Of a DNA stretch of 9,154 nt, positions 1 to 7,836 are shown piece by piece. The stretch lies in the NCBI GenBank assembly GCA_014730295.1, contig WJIN01000479.1, forward strand, positions 1 through 9,154. Reading direction: 5' to 3'. Position 1 is the first letter of the stretch. Every line of letters begins with the position of its first letter. The position numbers were made by a program, and so were the translations under genes. Under the pieces are notes generated by a model. That model worked only from the letters and a program-made list of their open reading frames with translations, ran no database searches and was not told the DNA's origin. The stretch comes from Promethearchaeota archaeon. Its GTDB lineage: Archaea; Asgardarchaeota; Lokiarchaeia; Sigynarchaeales; SOKP01.

Positions 1-177
1 GCTCATCTCGGGCATGATGAGGTCGGTAATTATCAGGTCGGGGGGATTGTCGTGTATAAGAGGCTGCGCTTCCCTGCCGTTACATGCCGATACGACATCG
101 TAGTTATGCACTTTGAGAATCTCGCTGAGCGTTTCCCGGATATTCTCGTCGTCGTCTATTACCAGTATTCTTGCCAT
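1..177 (-). CDS. Response regulator receiver domain protein, partial (C-terminal part beyond left edge)
   Basis: Only the first 59 residues are in the window; the frame is open through position 1. They form the first half of a CheY-like receiver. The opening MARILVIDDDENIRE gives beta-1 and the acidic pair D8/D9 that binds Mg2+. D52, in the stretch LIITDLIMPEM, is the expected phospho-acceptor. The ATG at 177 lies 3 nt after the stop of the hybrid kinase and has an AAAGGA ribosome site inside the end of that gene, so the two are probably translationally coupled. Its first 35 residues align with the C-terminal receiver of the neighbouring hybrid kinase at 17 identical positions. It likely accepts phosphate from one or both kinases of the cluster. 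Whether it is a lone receiver or has an output domain cannot be told here. Confidence 0.9.
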   Translation of the reverse strand, partial: MARILVIDDDENIRETLSEILKVHNYDVVSACNGREAQPLIHDNPPDLIITDLIMPEMS

Positions 178-180
178 GGT

Positions 181-3100
181 CTAATCCTTTACTTTCAACA
201 CAGCCGCTAATGCCCGTGACAAATCAGCCATACGGAAGGGTTTTATCATGAATCCTTTCGCCCCTTCATTCATAATCGCATCCTGTTCCTTCTGTTCGCC
301 ATATCCTGAAGCAACCAGAACTTTAACGTCCGGATTCAGCGTTTTCAGCCTGCGATAACAGTCAAGCCCACCCATTTTCGGCATCACCATGTCGAGTATC
401 ACGGCATCCACTTGTTGCTGATTGGCACTATAGTATTCAACAGCCTCCTGCCCGTTACTGCAGCAGGCAACCTCATACCCGAGGCCACCGAGTAACTCTG
501 CGGTGGAATCCCGTATGTTCTCTTCGTCGTCTACGAATAGGATCCTGCCCACACCGGCAACGGGTCCTGTTTTGGCCTCATCGATACCAGAGCACACATC
601 TTTATCGGCGAGTGGCACAAAAAGATGGAAACTAGTGCCGTGGCCCACCCCGCTGTCCAGCGTTACATAACCGTTGTGCTGCTTCATCGTGCCGTATACA
701 CTTGCCAGGCCGAGTCCAGTGCCTTTGCCGACTTCCTTTGTTGTGAAGAAGGGTTCAAAGATGCGGATTTTTGTTTCATTGTCCATACCGGTTCCCGTAT
801 CGGAGACTGTTATCTTCACATAGTCCCCCGGTACTGCCTGAAAAGGATATCCACTGAAGGAGTCCTTGTTGATTGTTGCAATGGCTGTCTCGAAAACAAG
901 TTGTCCGCCTTCCGGCATTGCATCGCGCGCATTGACGCCCAGGTTGAGCAGGGCGTTTTCAATCTGGCTTGCGTCGGCATTGACAATAGTTCGATTCGCC
1001 AGAAGAATAGTCTGCAGCTCAATGCGGCGATCAATCGTGTGCCGCAGCATTTCCACAGTTTGGTTTATGCTACCGTGGATATCCATTGGTTGGGGATCTA
1101 TTGTTGCCTTACGGGCAAAGTTCAGCAATTGCTTCGTGAGGTTGGCGGCCTTTCTCACCGAGGATAATATTTTTGCTGCGTACGCCACGATTGTAGCGGG
1201 GTCTTCGGATTTCATGCTCATCAACTCGACGTAACCGCTTATTCCTCCGAGACAGTTGTTGAAATCATGCGCTACGCCCCCGGCGAGCTGGCCGATTGCC
1301 TCGAGTTTCTGGGACTGACGAAGCCGTTCTTCCAGACCGAGTTGCTCAGTGATATCGCGCTTGACGGCCACGTAGTTGACTATCTGGTTCACATCATTGA
1401 ATACGGGTGAGATGACGGCTTCTTCGGTGAAGTACTCGCCGTTCTTCTTTTTGTTGACTATACGACCACTCCAATCCTCGCCGCGCGTCAATGTCTCCCA
1501 CATTTCTCGGTAAAAGGTGTCTACCTGCTCACCGCTTTTGAGGACTCGCGGGTTCTGGCCGATGGCTTCCTCGCGTGTATAGCCAGTGACCTGCTCGAAG
1601 GCCGGATTAACGTACACAATGATACCCTTGGTGTCGGTGATAACAACCGCTTCAGCAGCCTGCCCGATGGCCATCATCAGGCGCTCGCGTTCTGCTTCGA
1701 CCCTGTATTGTTTCGTAACATCCTGGTTCACAACGACTGCGGCGAGTAGGTTGCCGGTTTCGTCCGTGACGGGAGCCGTATGGTTTATAATAACACGCTT
1801 GACTCCATCGAACGCATCGATTTCCAGGCGTTCGTCAGTGACGCTGATACCTTCGTTTACTGTATGTACCAGCGCCCAATCATCCGGAGCAATTTCTTCA
1901 CCTGATGGAAGGCGTCGGGCTTTGAAAATGCCGTATTCCTTCTGAGGGACGAGTGGATTCCCGCCCCATATCCGCACGCCCTCCGGGTTGCCCTCTTGCA
2001 GTGTGCCATTCTTGTCCGCGATCCACAGTCCGACCGGTAGAACCTCGAACACACGACGGAAAAGATTCTCGCTGTAGCGGAGCGCTTTCTCCGTCTGTTT
2101 GCGCTCGGTAATGTCGAGCATCACACCCACAAGCCCGTCGACATTTCCGGCCTGGTTTTGAAAGGCAGACTTATAGAAGACAACGTCACGCTTCTCGCCC
2201 TTTGCGTCGACCAAGCTAAACTCGTATTGCTGTTCTCTACCAGTTGCGAGCAGCTCCAGGTCCTTGTCCCGATACGTCGAGCTGTATTTCTCGGGCCAGA
2301 TCTCGTGTACCGTCTTGCCAACAATCTGGGCCCGTTTGCAGCCCGTGATCGTTTCAAACGCGCGATTGCATCCCAGATAGCGTCCCTCTTTGTCTTTTGA
2401 AAACACCGGTGCGGGAATGGCCTGCATCAATGTCTCCATGCGGTTACGCTGGCCTACTATTACCCCCAGCAGTTGTTTCTCTTTGGTAACGTCCTGCAGC
2501 GAACCTGCGAGGCCGAAAATCCGGCCGCTTTTATCGGTTTGCGCCTGCCCCCGCGCCACGCAGTGCCGTATTTCTCCGTCGGACCGAATGGCCCTGAGGT
2601 CGAGTTCATAGGGCGTCCCACTGGCCACACAGCGTTCAACCGCCTCTTTTAGCCGCTGCATGTCTTCGGGCACATACAATTCCGGATGCCCGGCAAAGGA
2701 CGGCGCCCCTGCACCGGGGTCGCGTCTGAATATCCGGAATAGCTCATCGGACCACCGCACATGATCGCTGTCGATATCCCATTCCCAGCTCCCAATATTG
2801 GCGAGAGCCTCTGTTCGGGCAAGCATGGCGTGCTGTCGTTTCAGGGCTTCCTCGGCCTGCTTTCGTTCGGTAATGTCACGGTGGATACCGACGACCAGCA
2901 AAGGCTCACCCTGTTCGTCTCTGAGAACTATACGCGCTGTTGAGGCCAGCCATATATACGTTCCATTGCTAGTTGCCATTCTGAATTCAACGTTGTAATT
3001 TGCTGCCTCCTGGGACAGGTATGCTGCGTACGCCTTTTCGACGTCGGGCCGGTCTTCGGAGTGAATCTGCTCAATACACCACTGTCCGGGCTGCGGGGCA

Positions 3101-3681
3101 AAGTCGACTTCGTAGCCAAGTATCAGCGAAGCGGTTTGGTCAAACGTAACAAGGCCCGTCGTGTAATCCCACTCCCAGATTCCCTCCGACGCGCTTTCCA
3201 GCGCCAAGTGCAAACGCATTTCGTTCTTGTGGAGTTGCTGATTAGCGGCGCGTAGTTCCTGCTCGCTCTCCTGGAGCCTGGCTATACTCTCGTATCGTTC
3301 GATGGCGAACCTTATGGCGCGGGTCAGCATATAGCTGTCGATACGGTTCTTGGGCAGGTAGTCCTGCGCGCCAGCGGCAATAGCTTGCTGCCCGGTGTCG
3401 TCATCGTCCAGACCGGTGACTACGATCACGGGTACGCCTTCCGTTTTCGCTTGGAACTGCCGGAAAGTCTCCAATCCCTGGGAGTCAGGTAAACCGAGAT
3501 CGAGCAGAACCACATCAACAACTGTCTGCCCGGTGCATGCGATTGCTTTTGCGAGTGTTTCGGCAAAGATGAGCTCATACGCACCGCCGTCGGCTTCTAA
3601 ATACTCACCAATCAGGTCCCGGTCGGCAGGGTTGTCGTCCACTACCAGCACAGTTATTTTTTTGTCGGAGTTTTTTGTCAT
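181..3681 (-). CDS. Hybrid sensor histidine kinase: REC, five PAS, HisKA, HATPase, REC
   Basis: A soluble 1166-residue hybrid kinase that would sense through PAS domains, autophosphorylate on histidine and pass the phosphate to a receiver. Domains by residue: an N-terminal receiver 10-128 (acidic pair D15/D16, phospho-Asp D61, T89, K111); a short coiled linker 130-155; PAS domains at about 158-278, 290-402, 412-530, 536-660 and 664-782, several ending in a PAC-type DITERKQ motif. The kinase core has an H-box GGVAHDFNN with H805, an N-box with N917 in NARDAMP, a G1 box D961-T-G-T-G, an F-box EPFFTTK at 976-982 and a G2 box GKGTGLGL at 985-992. The C-terminal receiver 1045-1162 has D1051/D1052, D1097 and K1147. 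All catalytic residues are present and no membrane segment is seen, so it should act in the cytoplasm. The PAS ligands cannot be predicted. The start ATG has a GGAGAAG site at 7 nt. It begins 4 nt after the Rcp1-like gene. Confidence 0.96.
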   Translation of the reverse strand: MTKNSDKKITVLVVDDNPADRDLIGEYLEADGGAYELIFAETLAKAIACTGQTVVDVVLLDLGLPDSQGLETFRQFQAKTEGVPVIVVTGLDDDDTGQQAIAAGAQDYLPKNRIDSYMLTRAIRFAIERYESIARLQESEQELRAANQQLHKNEMRLHLALESASEGIWEWDYTTGLVTFDQTASLILGYEVDFAPQPGQWCIEQIHSEDRPDVEKAYAAYLSQEAANYNVEFRMATSNGTYIWLASTARIVLRDEQGEPLLVVGIHRDITERKQAEEALKRQHAMLARTEALANIGSWEWDIDSDHVRWSDELFRIFRRDPGAGAPSFAGHPELYVPEDMQRLKEAVERCVASGTPYELDLRAIRSDGEIRHCVARGQAQTDKSGRIFGLAGSLQDVTKEKQLLGVIVGQRNRMETLMQAIPAPVFSKDKEGRYLGCNRAFETITGCKRAQIVGKTVHEIWPEKYSSTYRDKDLELLATGREQQYEFSLVDAKGEKRDVVFYKSAFQNQAGNVDGLVGVMLDITERKQTEKALRYSENLFRRVFEVLPVGLWIADKNGTLQEGNPEGVRIWGGNPLVPQKEYGIFKARRLPSGEEIAPDDWALVHTVNEGISVTDERLEIDAFDGVKRVIINHTAPVTDETGNLLAAVVVNQDVTKQYRVEAERERLMMAIGQAAEAVVITDTKGIIVYVNPAFEQVTGYTREEAIGQNPRVLKSGEQVDTFYREMWETLTRGEDWSGRIVNKKKNGEYFTEEAVISPVFNDVNQIVNYVAVKRDITEQLGLEERLRQSQKLEAIGQLAGGVAHDFNNCLGGISGYVELMSMKSEDPATIVAYAAKILSSVRKAANLTKQLLNFARKATIDPQPMDIHGSINQTVEMLRHTIDRRIELQTILLANRTIVNADASQIENALLNLGVNARDAMPEGGQLVFETAIATINKDSFSGYPFQAVPGDYVKITVSDTGTGMDNETKIRIFEPFFTTKEVGKGTGLGLASVYGTMKQHNGYVTLDSGVGHGTSFHLFVPLADKDVCSGIDEAKTGPVAGVGRILFVDDEENIRDSTAELLGGLGYEVACCSNGQEAVEYYSANQQQVDAVILDMVMPKMGGLDCYRRLKTLNPDVKVLVASGYGEQKEQDAIMNEGAKGFMIKPFRMADLSRALAAVLKVKD
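185..190 (-). promoter_or_regulatory. Ribosome binding site of the receiver gene starting at 177
   Basis: The minus strand reads AAAGGA here, 7 nt before the ATG at 177. The site lies within the last codons of the hybrid kinase gene, which supports both the chosen start and translational coupling. Confidence 0.6.
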
Positions 3682-3685
3682 AATG

Positions 3686-4120
3686 TCACTTCTCCGGCGG
3701 GAAACGCACCACTGAAAACCAGAACCCCTCTATGCCTTTTACAATTTCCCCGAAACCTACGAGGTCAACGGGTTTTGATACATAGGCGCTTGCCTGCAGG
3801 TCATAAGACTTAACCACGTCTTCCTCCGCCTTTGAGGACGTCAGCACCACGACTGGTATTCTGCGCAGTGCCGGGTCAGCTTTCATTTCAGCGAGTACCT
3901 CGAGTCCGTCCTTACGCGGCAGGTTCAGGTCGAGTAGAACGAGATCGGGCTTCGCGGCCTGTTTGTATTCCCCTTCACAGCGCAGGTAGGCCATAGCCTG
4001 TATGCCGTCCACGACAACATGCAGGTCGTTGAGTATCTTGGATTCTTCCAGTTTCTCCCTCGTGAGGTCGGCATCAGCCGGGTTGTCTTCCACCAACAGT
4101 AGTTGAATCTTCTCAGCCAT
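3686..4120 (-). CDS. Single-domain response regulator, Rcp1-like
   Basis: A complete 144-residue receiver with no output domain. Visible elements are the acidic pair E11/D12 in [10 protein letters not shown], phospho-acceptor D64 in [10 protein letters not shown]94 in VVVLTSS and K116 in SKPVD. The C-terminal stretch [10 protein letters not shown] is typical of the Rcp1 family, the partners of phytochrome-like kinases with an HDLQEPLR H-box. The gene directly upstream encodes exactly such a kinase, and the two overlap by 8 nt, so this is very probably its cognate phosphate acceptor. It could pass the phosphate on, act by protein contact, or serve as a phosphate sink. A strong GGGAGGAAG ribosome site lies 8 nt before the ATG, inside the kinase 3' end, so it may be made in excess over the kinase. 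Confidence 0.95.
   Translation of the reverse strand: MAEKIQLLLVEDNPADADLTREKLEESKILNDLHVVVDGIQAMAYLRCEGEYKQAAKPDLVLLDLNLPRKDGLEVLAEMKADPALRRIPVVVLTSSKAEEDVVKSYDLQASAYVSKPVDLVGFGEIVKGIEGFWFSVVRFPPEK
3689..3695 (-). promoter_or_regulatory. Ribosome binding site of the hybrid kinase gene
   Basis: The minus strand reads GGAGAAG, 7 nt before the ATG at 3681, within the final codons of the Rcp1-like gene. It fixes the start of the hybrid kinase and implies coupled translation. Confidence 0.65.
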
Positions 4121-7100
4121 GGTTACTTCCTCCCTTGTTGCCCGTTACGGGCAGGGTGAATATGAAACGCGCGCCTTTGCCGGGTTCGGACTCGATTCGA
4201 ATCCGACCGCTGTGACGCTCGATAACTTTTTTGACAATTGAAAGGCCTATACCGCTGCCGTGATACTCTCCATGCCCATGCAGTCTCTGGAAGATAATGA
4301 AGATGCGGTCGAAGAACCGCGGATCGATACCGATGCCGTTGTCGGCCACAATGAACTCCCACATGTCTTCGTTGCGTCGGGATGTGATTTCCACCCGTGG
4401 CTCGGTCTTGCTACGGAATTTGATGGCGTTGCCAATCAGGTTCTGGAATACCTGTCCAAGCTGGGTGCGGTCGGCCATGACCTGCGGCAGGTCTCCCACG
4501 ACCACCTCGGCGTCGGTCTCGGTGATGCTCTTTTCGAGTCCCTGCAGTGCCTCGCAAACGATCTGGTTGCAGTCGGTTAGTTTGAGCGGCTCCGCCCGGG
4601 TCCCCACACGGGAAAAGGCCAGCAGGTCGTTGATTAGCCTCTGCATGCGCGAAGAACCTTCCATCGCGTATCGTATGTATTTGTCGGCTTTCTCGTCAAT
4701 CTGCCCTTCATAGCGTTCCGCCAGAAGCTGGGTGTAGCTTGCCACCATGCGCAGGGGTTCCTGCAGGTCGTGAGAGGCAACGTAGGCGAATTGCTCGAGT
4801 TCCTTGTTTGAACGGGCGAGGCTTTCATTGAGTTCGCGCATCACGGTCTCATCGCATTTGCGCTGTGTGACGTCTCGCACTATGGCAAAGGTCAAGCCGC
4901 GTTCAGCGTCCGGAGCAGACACCCACTCCAGCCACTTGTAGGTTCCGTCCTTGCACCGATACCGGTTTTCAAAGTTCAGAACGTTCTTGCCTTGCTTGAG
5001 CTGATCCTCCACGACATGATTTGTCGGCTCGACGTCATCTGGATGATTGAAGCTCAGGAACTCGGTCCCTGCGATTTCCTCCTCGCTGTAACCAAGTGTC
5101 TTGCTGAATGAGGGACTCACCTTTACGAACGTCCCCTTGTTTATATCGGCAACACAGATCATGTCGGTTGACATTTTGAATATGGTTGCAAGCTCCTCAT
5201 TGGCCCGTTTCTGTTCGGTAATATCGATACCCATGCCGATCAGTCGCGGCTCGTTATCAATCTTTATTCTCAAACCGGTGAAATAGTAGGGAATTTTTCT
5301 ACCGTCTTTGGTTGTGATATTTGCCTCTACGGTCGCAGTGCCTTCTTTGAACACATGGCCAATGCGCTCTGTGACCAAGTTCCTGTCGGATCCATCAAAG
5401 AGTTCGAGCGCACTCATCCCGGCAAATTCCTCGTCTGAGTATCCGGACACCTTGATAAAGTTTTCGTTCCAGCGGTGGAACCGGCCCTCAATGTCGAGAA
5501 CGTAGAAGACTCCGGGCATCGCATTGAGCAGCAGATTCGAGAAGTCGCGCTCACGCAACAGTTCGGCTTCGGCCTGGTTGCGATCCGTGATGTCTATGAA
5601 CGTCGCCAGAAAACCGTCGACGAGAATCACTCCGCCGACAAGAACCGTGCGCACCTGGCCGTTCTTACAGGTGATGCGATACTCGACAGGTTCGATATCA
5701 GAATTGTCGGTTGTTGCGCGCTCCACAAGCCCGTTCCATGTATCAAGCACCCATTGGCGGTAAGTCTCATCAGGATACGCTGTTGACCACCAGGTGTCCA
5801 AGTCCGGAACATCTTCCTCCGTGTACCCGAATGTTTCCAGGAAACGGCGGTTGCGGTACTCAATCTGTCCCGCGGTGTTCACGTAGCAGAGTGGAATTGG
5901 AGCCAGAGTAACCAAACGCTGGAACCGTTCTTCACTCGCTTGTCGCGCAGCTGCGATCTGTTTCAAATCGGTGATATCACGCCAACTGGATATGCTTTCT
6001 ACGACACACCCCGTTCCATCGCGAATGGATGCTACGTTGAGGAACACGTCTAAGGTTCCGCCATCTTTCCGTCTAAGCTTTAGCTCAGCGTTTTTGACCT
6101 CACCGGTTTCAACAAATTCATGAAATGCCGCCTGAGCCCCATCAAGGCTATCAGGCGCATATCGGTCAAAAATGGGTTTTCCAATAATTTCTTCCCGGGC
6201 AAACCCCGTTTTAGTAAGCAGGGTCTTGTTGCACTGCTTCACCAGTCCAGTTTCTGCATCAACGCTCGCGTACATATCCGGAGCGTTCTCGTAAAGGCTA
6301 TGATAGCGTGCTTCAGCTTTGACCAGGGACTCGTTAGATTCGATTCGCTCTATGACGTGCCCCAGCCTCTCCGCGAATGTATCGATTAAAGCCCTTTCTT
6401 CCTTAAGAAATGGCCCTTCATCGGAATCGAGGTGGTTGTCCTTATAGATCACTACCACGCGTCCAACCTCACGCCCCGAGATAACCATGGGTGCAGAAAG
6501 CTCCCAGGGGCTCTCTTCAAACTCTCCGGCGACGAAATCCTCATTCCTGAACGTAATGCGCGCAGCGGTGGTCTTGGAAAACTGCCATGCGCGTGGCAGC
6601 AGTTCCGCAGCACGCGAAAGCAGAGCATTCGTGTCCATTCCCGCGCTTTCTACGATGTGCGCCAATTCATGCAGACAATTCAATTCTTTGATACGCTCTT
6701 TGAGCGCAGCCTCGGTCTCTTTGAGCCTGGTGACATCGGAGACAACACCTTCAACGGCTGCGGGCCGGCCCTGTTCGTCGCGTACCATCACGTTTTGCTG
6801 GTGCAGCCACTTTACTTCCCCGGACTTGTGGATAATCTGATACTCGTAAAAGGGGGGCATTTCATCGGCCAACAGCTTATTCCACTGGTCTGCAAAGTAA
6901 TCACGCCAATCCGGATGTATGGTCTCTCGAATCAGCATGGGGGAGTGTAAGAACTCCTCCGGTGTGTACCCGTACAGCCTGGAGGAAGCTGCGCTCACGA
7001 ACTCGTACTCACCGCTCGGTAAAGCCATTCGATACAGCATGTACTGCGCACGGGAAACTATGCGTTGGAGATCCGCTTCGCCTACCTCAAAGACATCGGG

Positions 7101-7217
7101 AGAGTTTAGCTCTGATTCAGCTTCGGATGCATCGTCCGATTGCAGCGCTTTGCTTGCCAGACGTTCTTTCAGCAGTTTGATTTGCTCCTCGAGTTCAGCT
7201 TTTGTTTTGTGTGACAT
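4113..7217 (-). CDS. PAS/GAF-like sensor histidine kinase (His[10 protein letters not shown] type)
   Basis: A soluble 1034-residue sensor kinase and the first gene of the cluster. Domains by residue: an N-terminal coiled coil about 3-24 and an acidic linker to 45; PAS about 50-168; a GAF-like module about 176-294 ([13 protein letters not shown] to [14 protein letters not shown]) of a kind often found between PAS domains in environmental kinases; further PAS domains about 300-420, 427-548, 555-670 and 673-787. The core has an H-box [12 protein letters not shown] with H816, an N-box with N930 in [10 protein letters not shown], a G1 box D959-N-G-I-G, an F-box 970-978 followed by RLHG, and a G2 box [11 protein letters not shown] at 987-997. 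This phytochrome-type transmitter normally pairs with Rcp1-like receivers, one of which follows immediately. There is no receiver on the protein itself and no membrane segment. The ATG at 7217 is the first possible start, because an in-frame TGA lies 12 nt upstream. Its ribosome site is weak (AAAAG only). Confidence 0.96.
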   Translation of the reverse strand: MSHKTKAELEEQIKLLKERLASKALQSDDASEAESELNSPDVFEVGEADLQRIVSRAQYMLYRMALPSGEYEFVSAASSRLYGYTPEEFLHSPMLIRETIHPDWRDYFADQWNKLLADEMPPFYEYQIIHKSGEVKWLHQQNVMVRDEQGRPAAVEGVVSDVTRLKETEAALKERIKELNCLHELAHIVESAGMDTNALLSRAAELLPRAWQFSKTTAARITFRNEDFVAGEFEESPWELSAPMVISGREVGRVVVIYKDNHLDSDEGPFLKEERALIDTFAERLGHVIERIESNESLVKAEARYHSLYENAPDMYASVDAETGLVKQCNKTLLTKTGFAREEIIGKPIFDRYAPDSLDGAQAAFHEFVETGEVKNAELKLRRKDGGTLDVFLNVASIRDGTGCVVESISSWRDITDLKQIAAARQASEERFQRLVTLAPIPLCYVNTAGQIEYRNRRFLETFGYTEEDVPDLDTWWSTAYPDETYRQWVLDTWNGLVERATTDNSDIEPVEYRITCKNGQVRTVLVGGVILVDGFLATFIDITDRNQAEAELLRERDFSNLLLNAMPGVFYVLDIEGRFHRWNENFIKVSGYSDEEFAGMSALELFDGSDRNLVTERIGHVFKEGTATVEANITTKDGRKIPYYFTGLRIKIDNEPRLIGMGIDITEQKRANEELATIFKMSTDMICVADINKGTFVKVSPSFSKTLGYSEEEIAGTEFLSFNHPDDVEPTNHVVEDQLKQGKNVLNFENRYRCKDGTYKWLEWVSAPDAERGLTFAIVRDVTQRKCDETVMRELNESLARSNKELEQFAYVASHDLQEPLRMVASYTQLLAERYEGQIDEKADKYIRYAMEGSSRMQRLINDLLAFSRVGTRAEPLKLTDCNQIVCEALQGLEKSITETDAEVVVGDLPQVMADRTQLGQVFQNLIGNAIKFRSKTEPRVEITSRRNEDMWEFIVADNGIGIDPRFFDRIFIIFQRLHGHGEYHGSGIGLSIVKKVIERHSGRIRIESEPGKGARFIFTLPVTGNKGGSNHG
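4126..4135 (-). promoter_or_regulatory. Strong ribosome binding site of the Rcp1-like gene
   Basis: The minus strand reads AGGGAGGAAG, with the GGAGG core 8 nt before the ATG at 4120. This is the best Shine-Dalgarno match in the cluster and sits inside the end of the upstream kinase gene. Confidence 0.75.
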
Positions 7218-7256
7218 AGGCAGTTCTTTTCATTCAGAGTACCAGGTATATCTGAC

Positions 7257-7284
7257 CTTATACATTCCCTGTCGGTGAACGCAA
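7257..7284 (-). promoter_or_regulatory. Candidate promoter of the signalling operon
   Basis: On the minus strand a -10-like TATAAG (7262-7257) follows a poor -35-like TTGCGT (7284-7279) with a 16-nt spacer. Transcription would start near 7250 and give a leader of about 33 nt before the ATG at 7217. The -10 matches 5 of 6 consensus bases and the -35 only 3 of 6, so this is a suggestion that assumes a sigma-70-like consensus. It is placed where the operon promoter is expected. Confidence 0.3.
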
Positions 7285-7305
7285 TTTCCAGCTTTCGCTT
7301 TCCAG

Positions 7306-7328
7306 GCTAAGATTTGAGACTTCTTAGC
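7306..7328. repeat. Perfect 7-bp inverted repeat upstream of the operon
   Basis: GCTAAGA (7306-7312) and TCTTAGC (7322-7328) are exact inverted copies separated by 9 nt. The centre lies about 33 nt upstream of the candidate -35 box. No T-run follows on either strand, so a terminator is unlikely. An operator for a dimeric activator is possible but unproven; no regulator with a DNA-binding domain is visible in the window. Confidence 0.4.
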
Positions 7329-7511
7329 ATAATTCCATGCAAGCGACTGATTTCAAGTTTCCAGTATGGCATCTGCGACTTATTGTACCATGTTGCCAAA
7401 TAATAAGCTACTTATATATTTTATTTTTCAGACAAACGTACTTTGTTCTGCTGCCCGTCATATCCTGGGTATGTTCGGTGAAAATCTTCATTGGGCATTC
7501 AAGACTGGTAA

Positions 7512-7786
7512 GTCTTTTGTTTTGCTTTTGTTTTTCATTCTGCTGTCTTTAGCCGCCGCATTGTATTCTTCTTCAGGGGCTGGTCTTTCTCTTTCTTGTC
7601 TTTCCGCCGCCGCTATAATTTCATTGTTTAAATTTATTGACACCAACGGGTTGCCAAACAGCCGAAGTGCCTGTGTTGCGCCTGCGGCAGGCATTTTGGC
7701 TTTTGGCTGTTGTAAGATGTAAACCGGAACGCTACCATAGTGTAATGTCTTTCTGCGGCGGCTCTTCGTTTTTCTTCAATGTCTTT
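7512..7786. repeat. Cluster of six GTCTTT words with CCGCCG/CGGCGG islands
   Basis: GTCTTT occurs on the plus strand at 7512, 7545, 7583, 7598, 7747 and 7781 (AAAGAC on the minus strand). Those at 7545, 7598 and 7747 are followed within 0-3 nt by a C+G trinucleotide island: CCGCCG at 7552, CCGCCGCCG at 7604 and CGGCGG at 7755. A further CGGCGGCG lies at 7806. The islands switch from CCG to CGG sense across the spacer, so they are inverted relative to each other. I do not recognise a named repeat family. Confidence 0.5.
7657..7711. repeat. Imperfect hairpin with two stems and an asymmetric bulge
   Basis: The outer arms AACAGCC (7657-7663) and GGCTGTT (7705-7711) pair perfectly over 7 bp. The inner arms TGCCTG (7668-7673) and CAGGCA (7688-7693) pair over 6 bp. 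The bulge between them is lopsided: 4 nt on one side and 11 nt on the other. A short GCCTG/CAGGC stem can also form inside, competing with the inner one. It lies about 125 nt downstream of the helicase stop. No T-run follows on the minus strand, so it is a poor terminator. It may be a repeat element, a recombination-type folded site or an RNA structure. Confidence 0.45.
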
Positions 7787-7836
7787 TAGCCCGTTCACTT
7801 CTGTCCGGCGGCGCTATTCTATATGTCAAGCTTCTT

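Larger units (their letters stand above)
7218..7836. other. Gene-free spacer between helicase and kinase operon
   Basis: These 619 nt hold no gene I can support. The part next to the kinase (about 7218-7330) contains a possible promoter and a dyad. From about 7380 onward the sequence becomes A+T-rich, and the plus strand becomes pyrimidine-rich. The part next to the helicase contains short C+G islands, repeated GTCTTT words and an imperfect hairpin, which are listed separately. Open frames on both strands in 7366-7722 lack ribosome sites and look like by-products of the biased composition. I see no tRNA, CRISPR or clear rho-independent terminator (no strong hairpin followed by a T-run) on either strand. 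Confidence 0.7.

Noticed and set aside
625..1167. Plus-strand 180-codon frame opposite the hybrid kinase core
   Set aside because: It lies antisense to the conserved HisKA/HATPase region, whose motifs on the minus strand are intact. The predicted product has no recognisable domain.
6432..6950. Plus-strand 172-codon frame opposite the first kinase
   Set aside because: It is a shadow of the PAS/GAF-like coding region on the other strand and has no supporting start signal or domain.
4113..7217. True phytochrome photoreceptor
   Set aside because: The transmitter and the Rcp1-like partner are phytochrome-type, but no PHY domain or bilin-binding Cys motif is visible; the sensory part is PAS plus one GAF-like module.
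7488..7694. Minus-strand 68-codon frame rich in Lys, Glu and Ala
   Set aside because: It has no Shine-Dalgarno sequence, low-complexity purine-rich coding and overlap with another frame. It is explained by the repeated AAAGAC words.
7657..7711. Integron attC site
   Set aside because: The hairpin is attC-like in shape, but no flanking pair fits the RYYYAAC and GTTRRRY core consensus, and no integrase is present in the window.
7366..7722. Plus-strand 118-codon frame with a hydrophobic stretch resembling a membrane helix
   Set aside because: It has no ribosome site before the ATG, and the hydrophobic part is coded by a T-rich tract that gives Phe/Leu by composition. It also runs through the hairpin and repeat cluster.
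7657..7836. Rho-independent terminator for the helicase gene
   Set aside because: No stable hairpin with a following T-run is found on the minus strand downstream of the stop at 7837.
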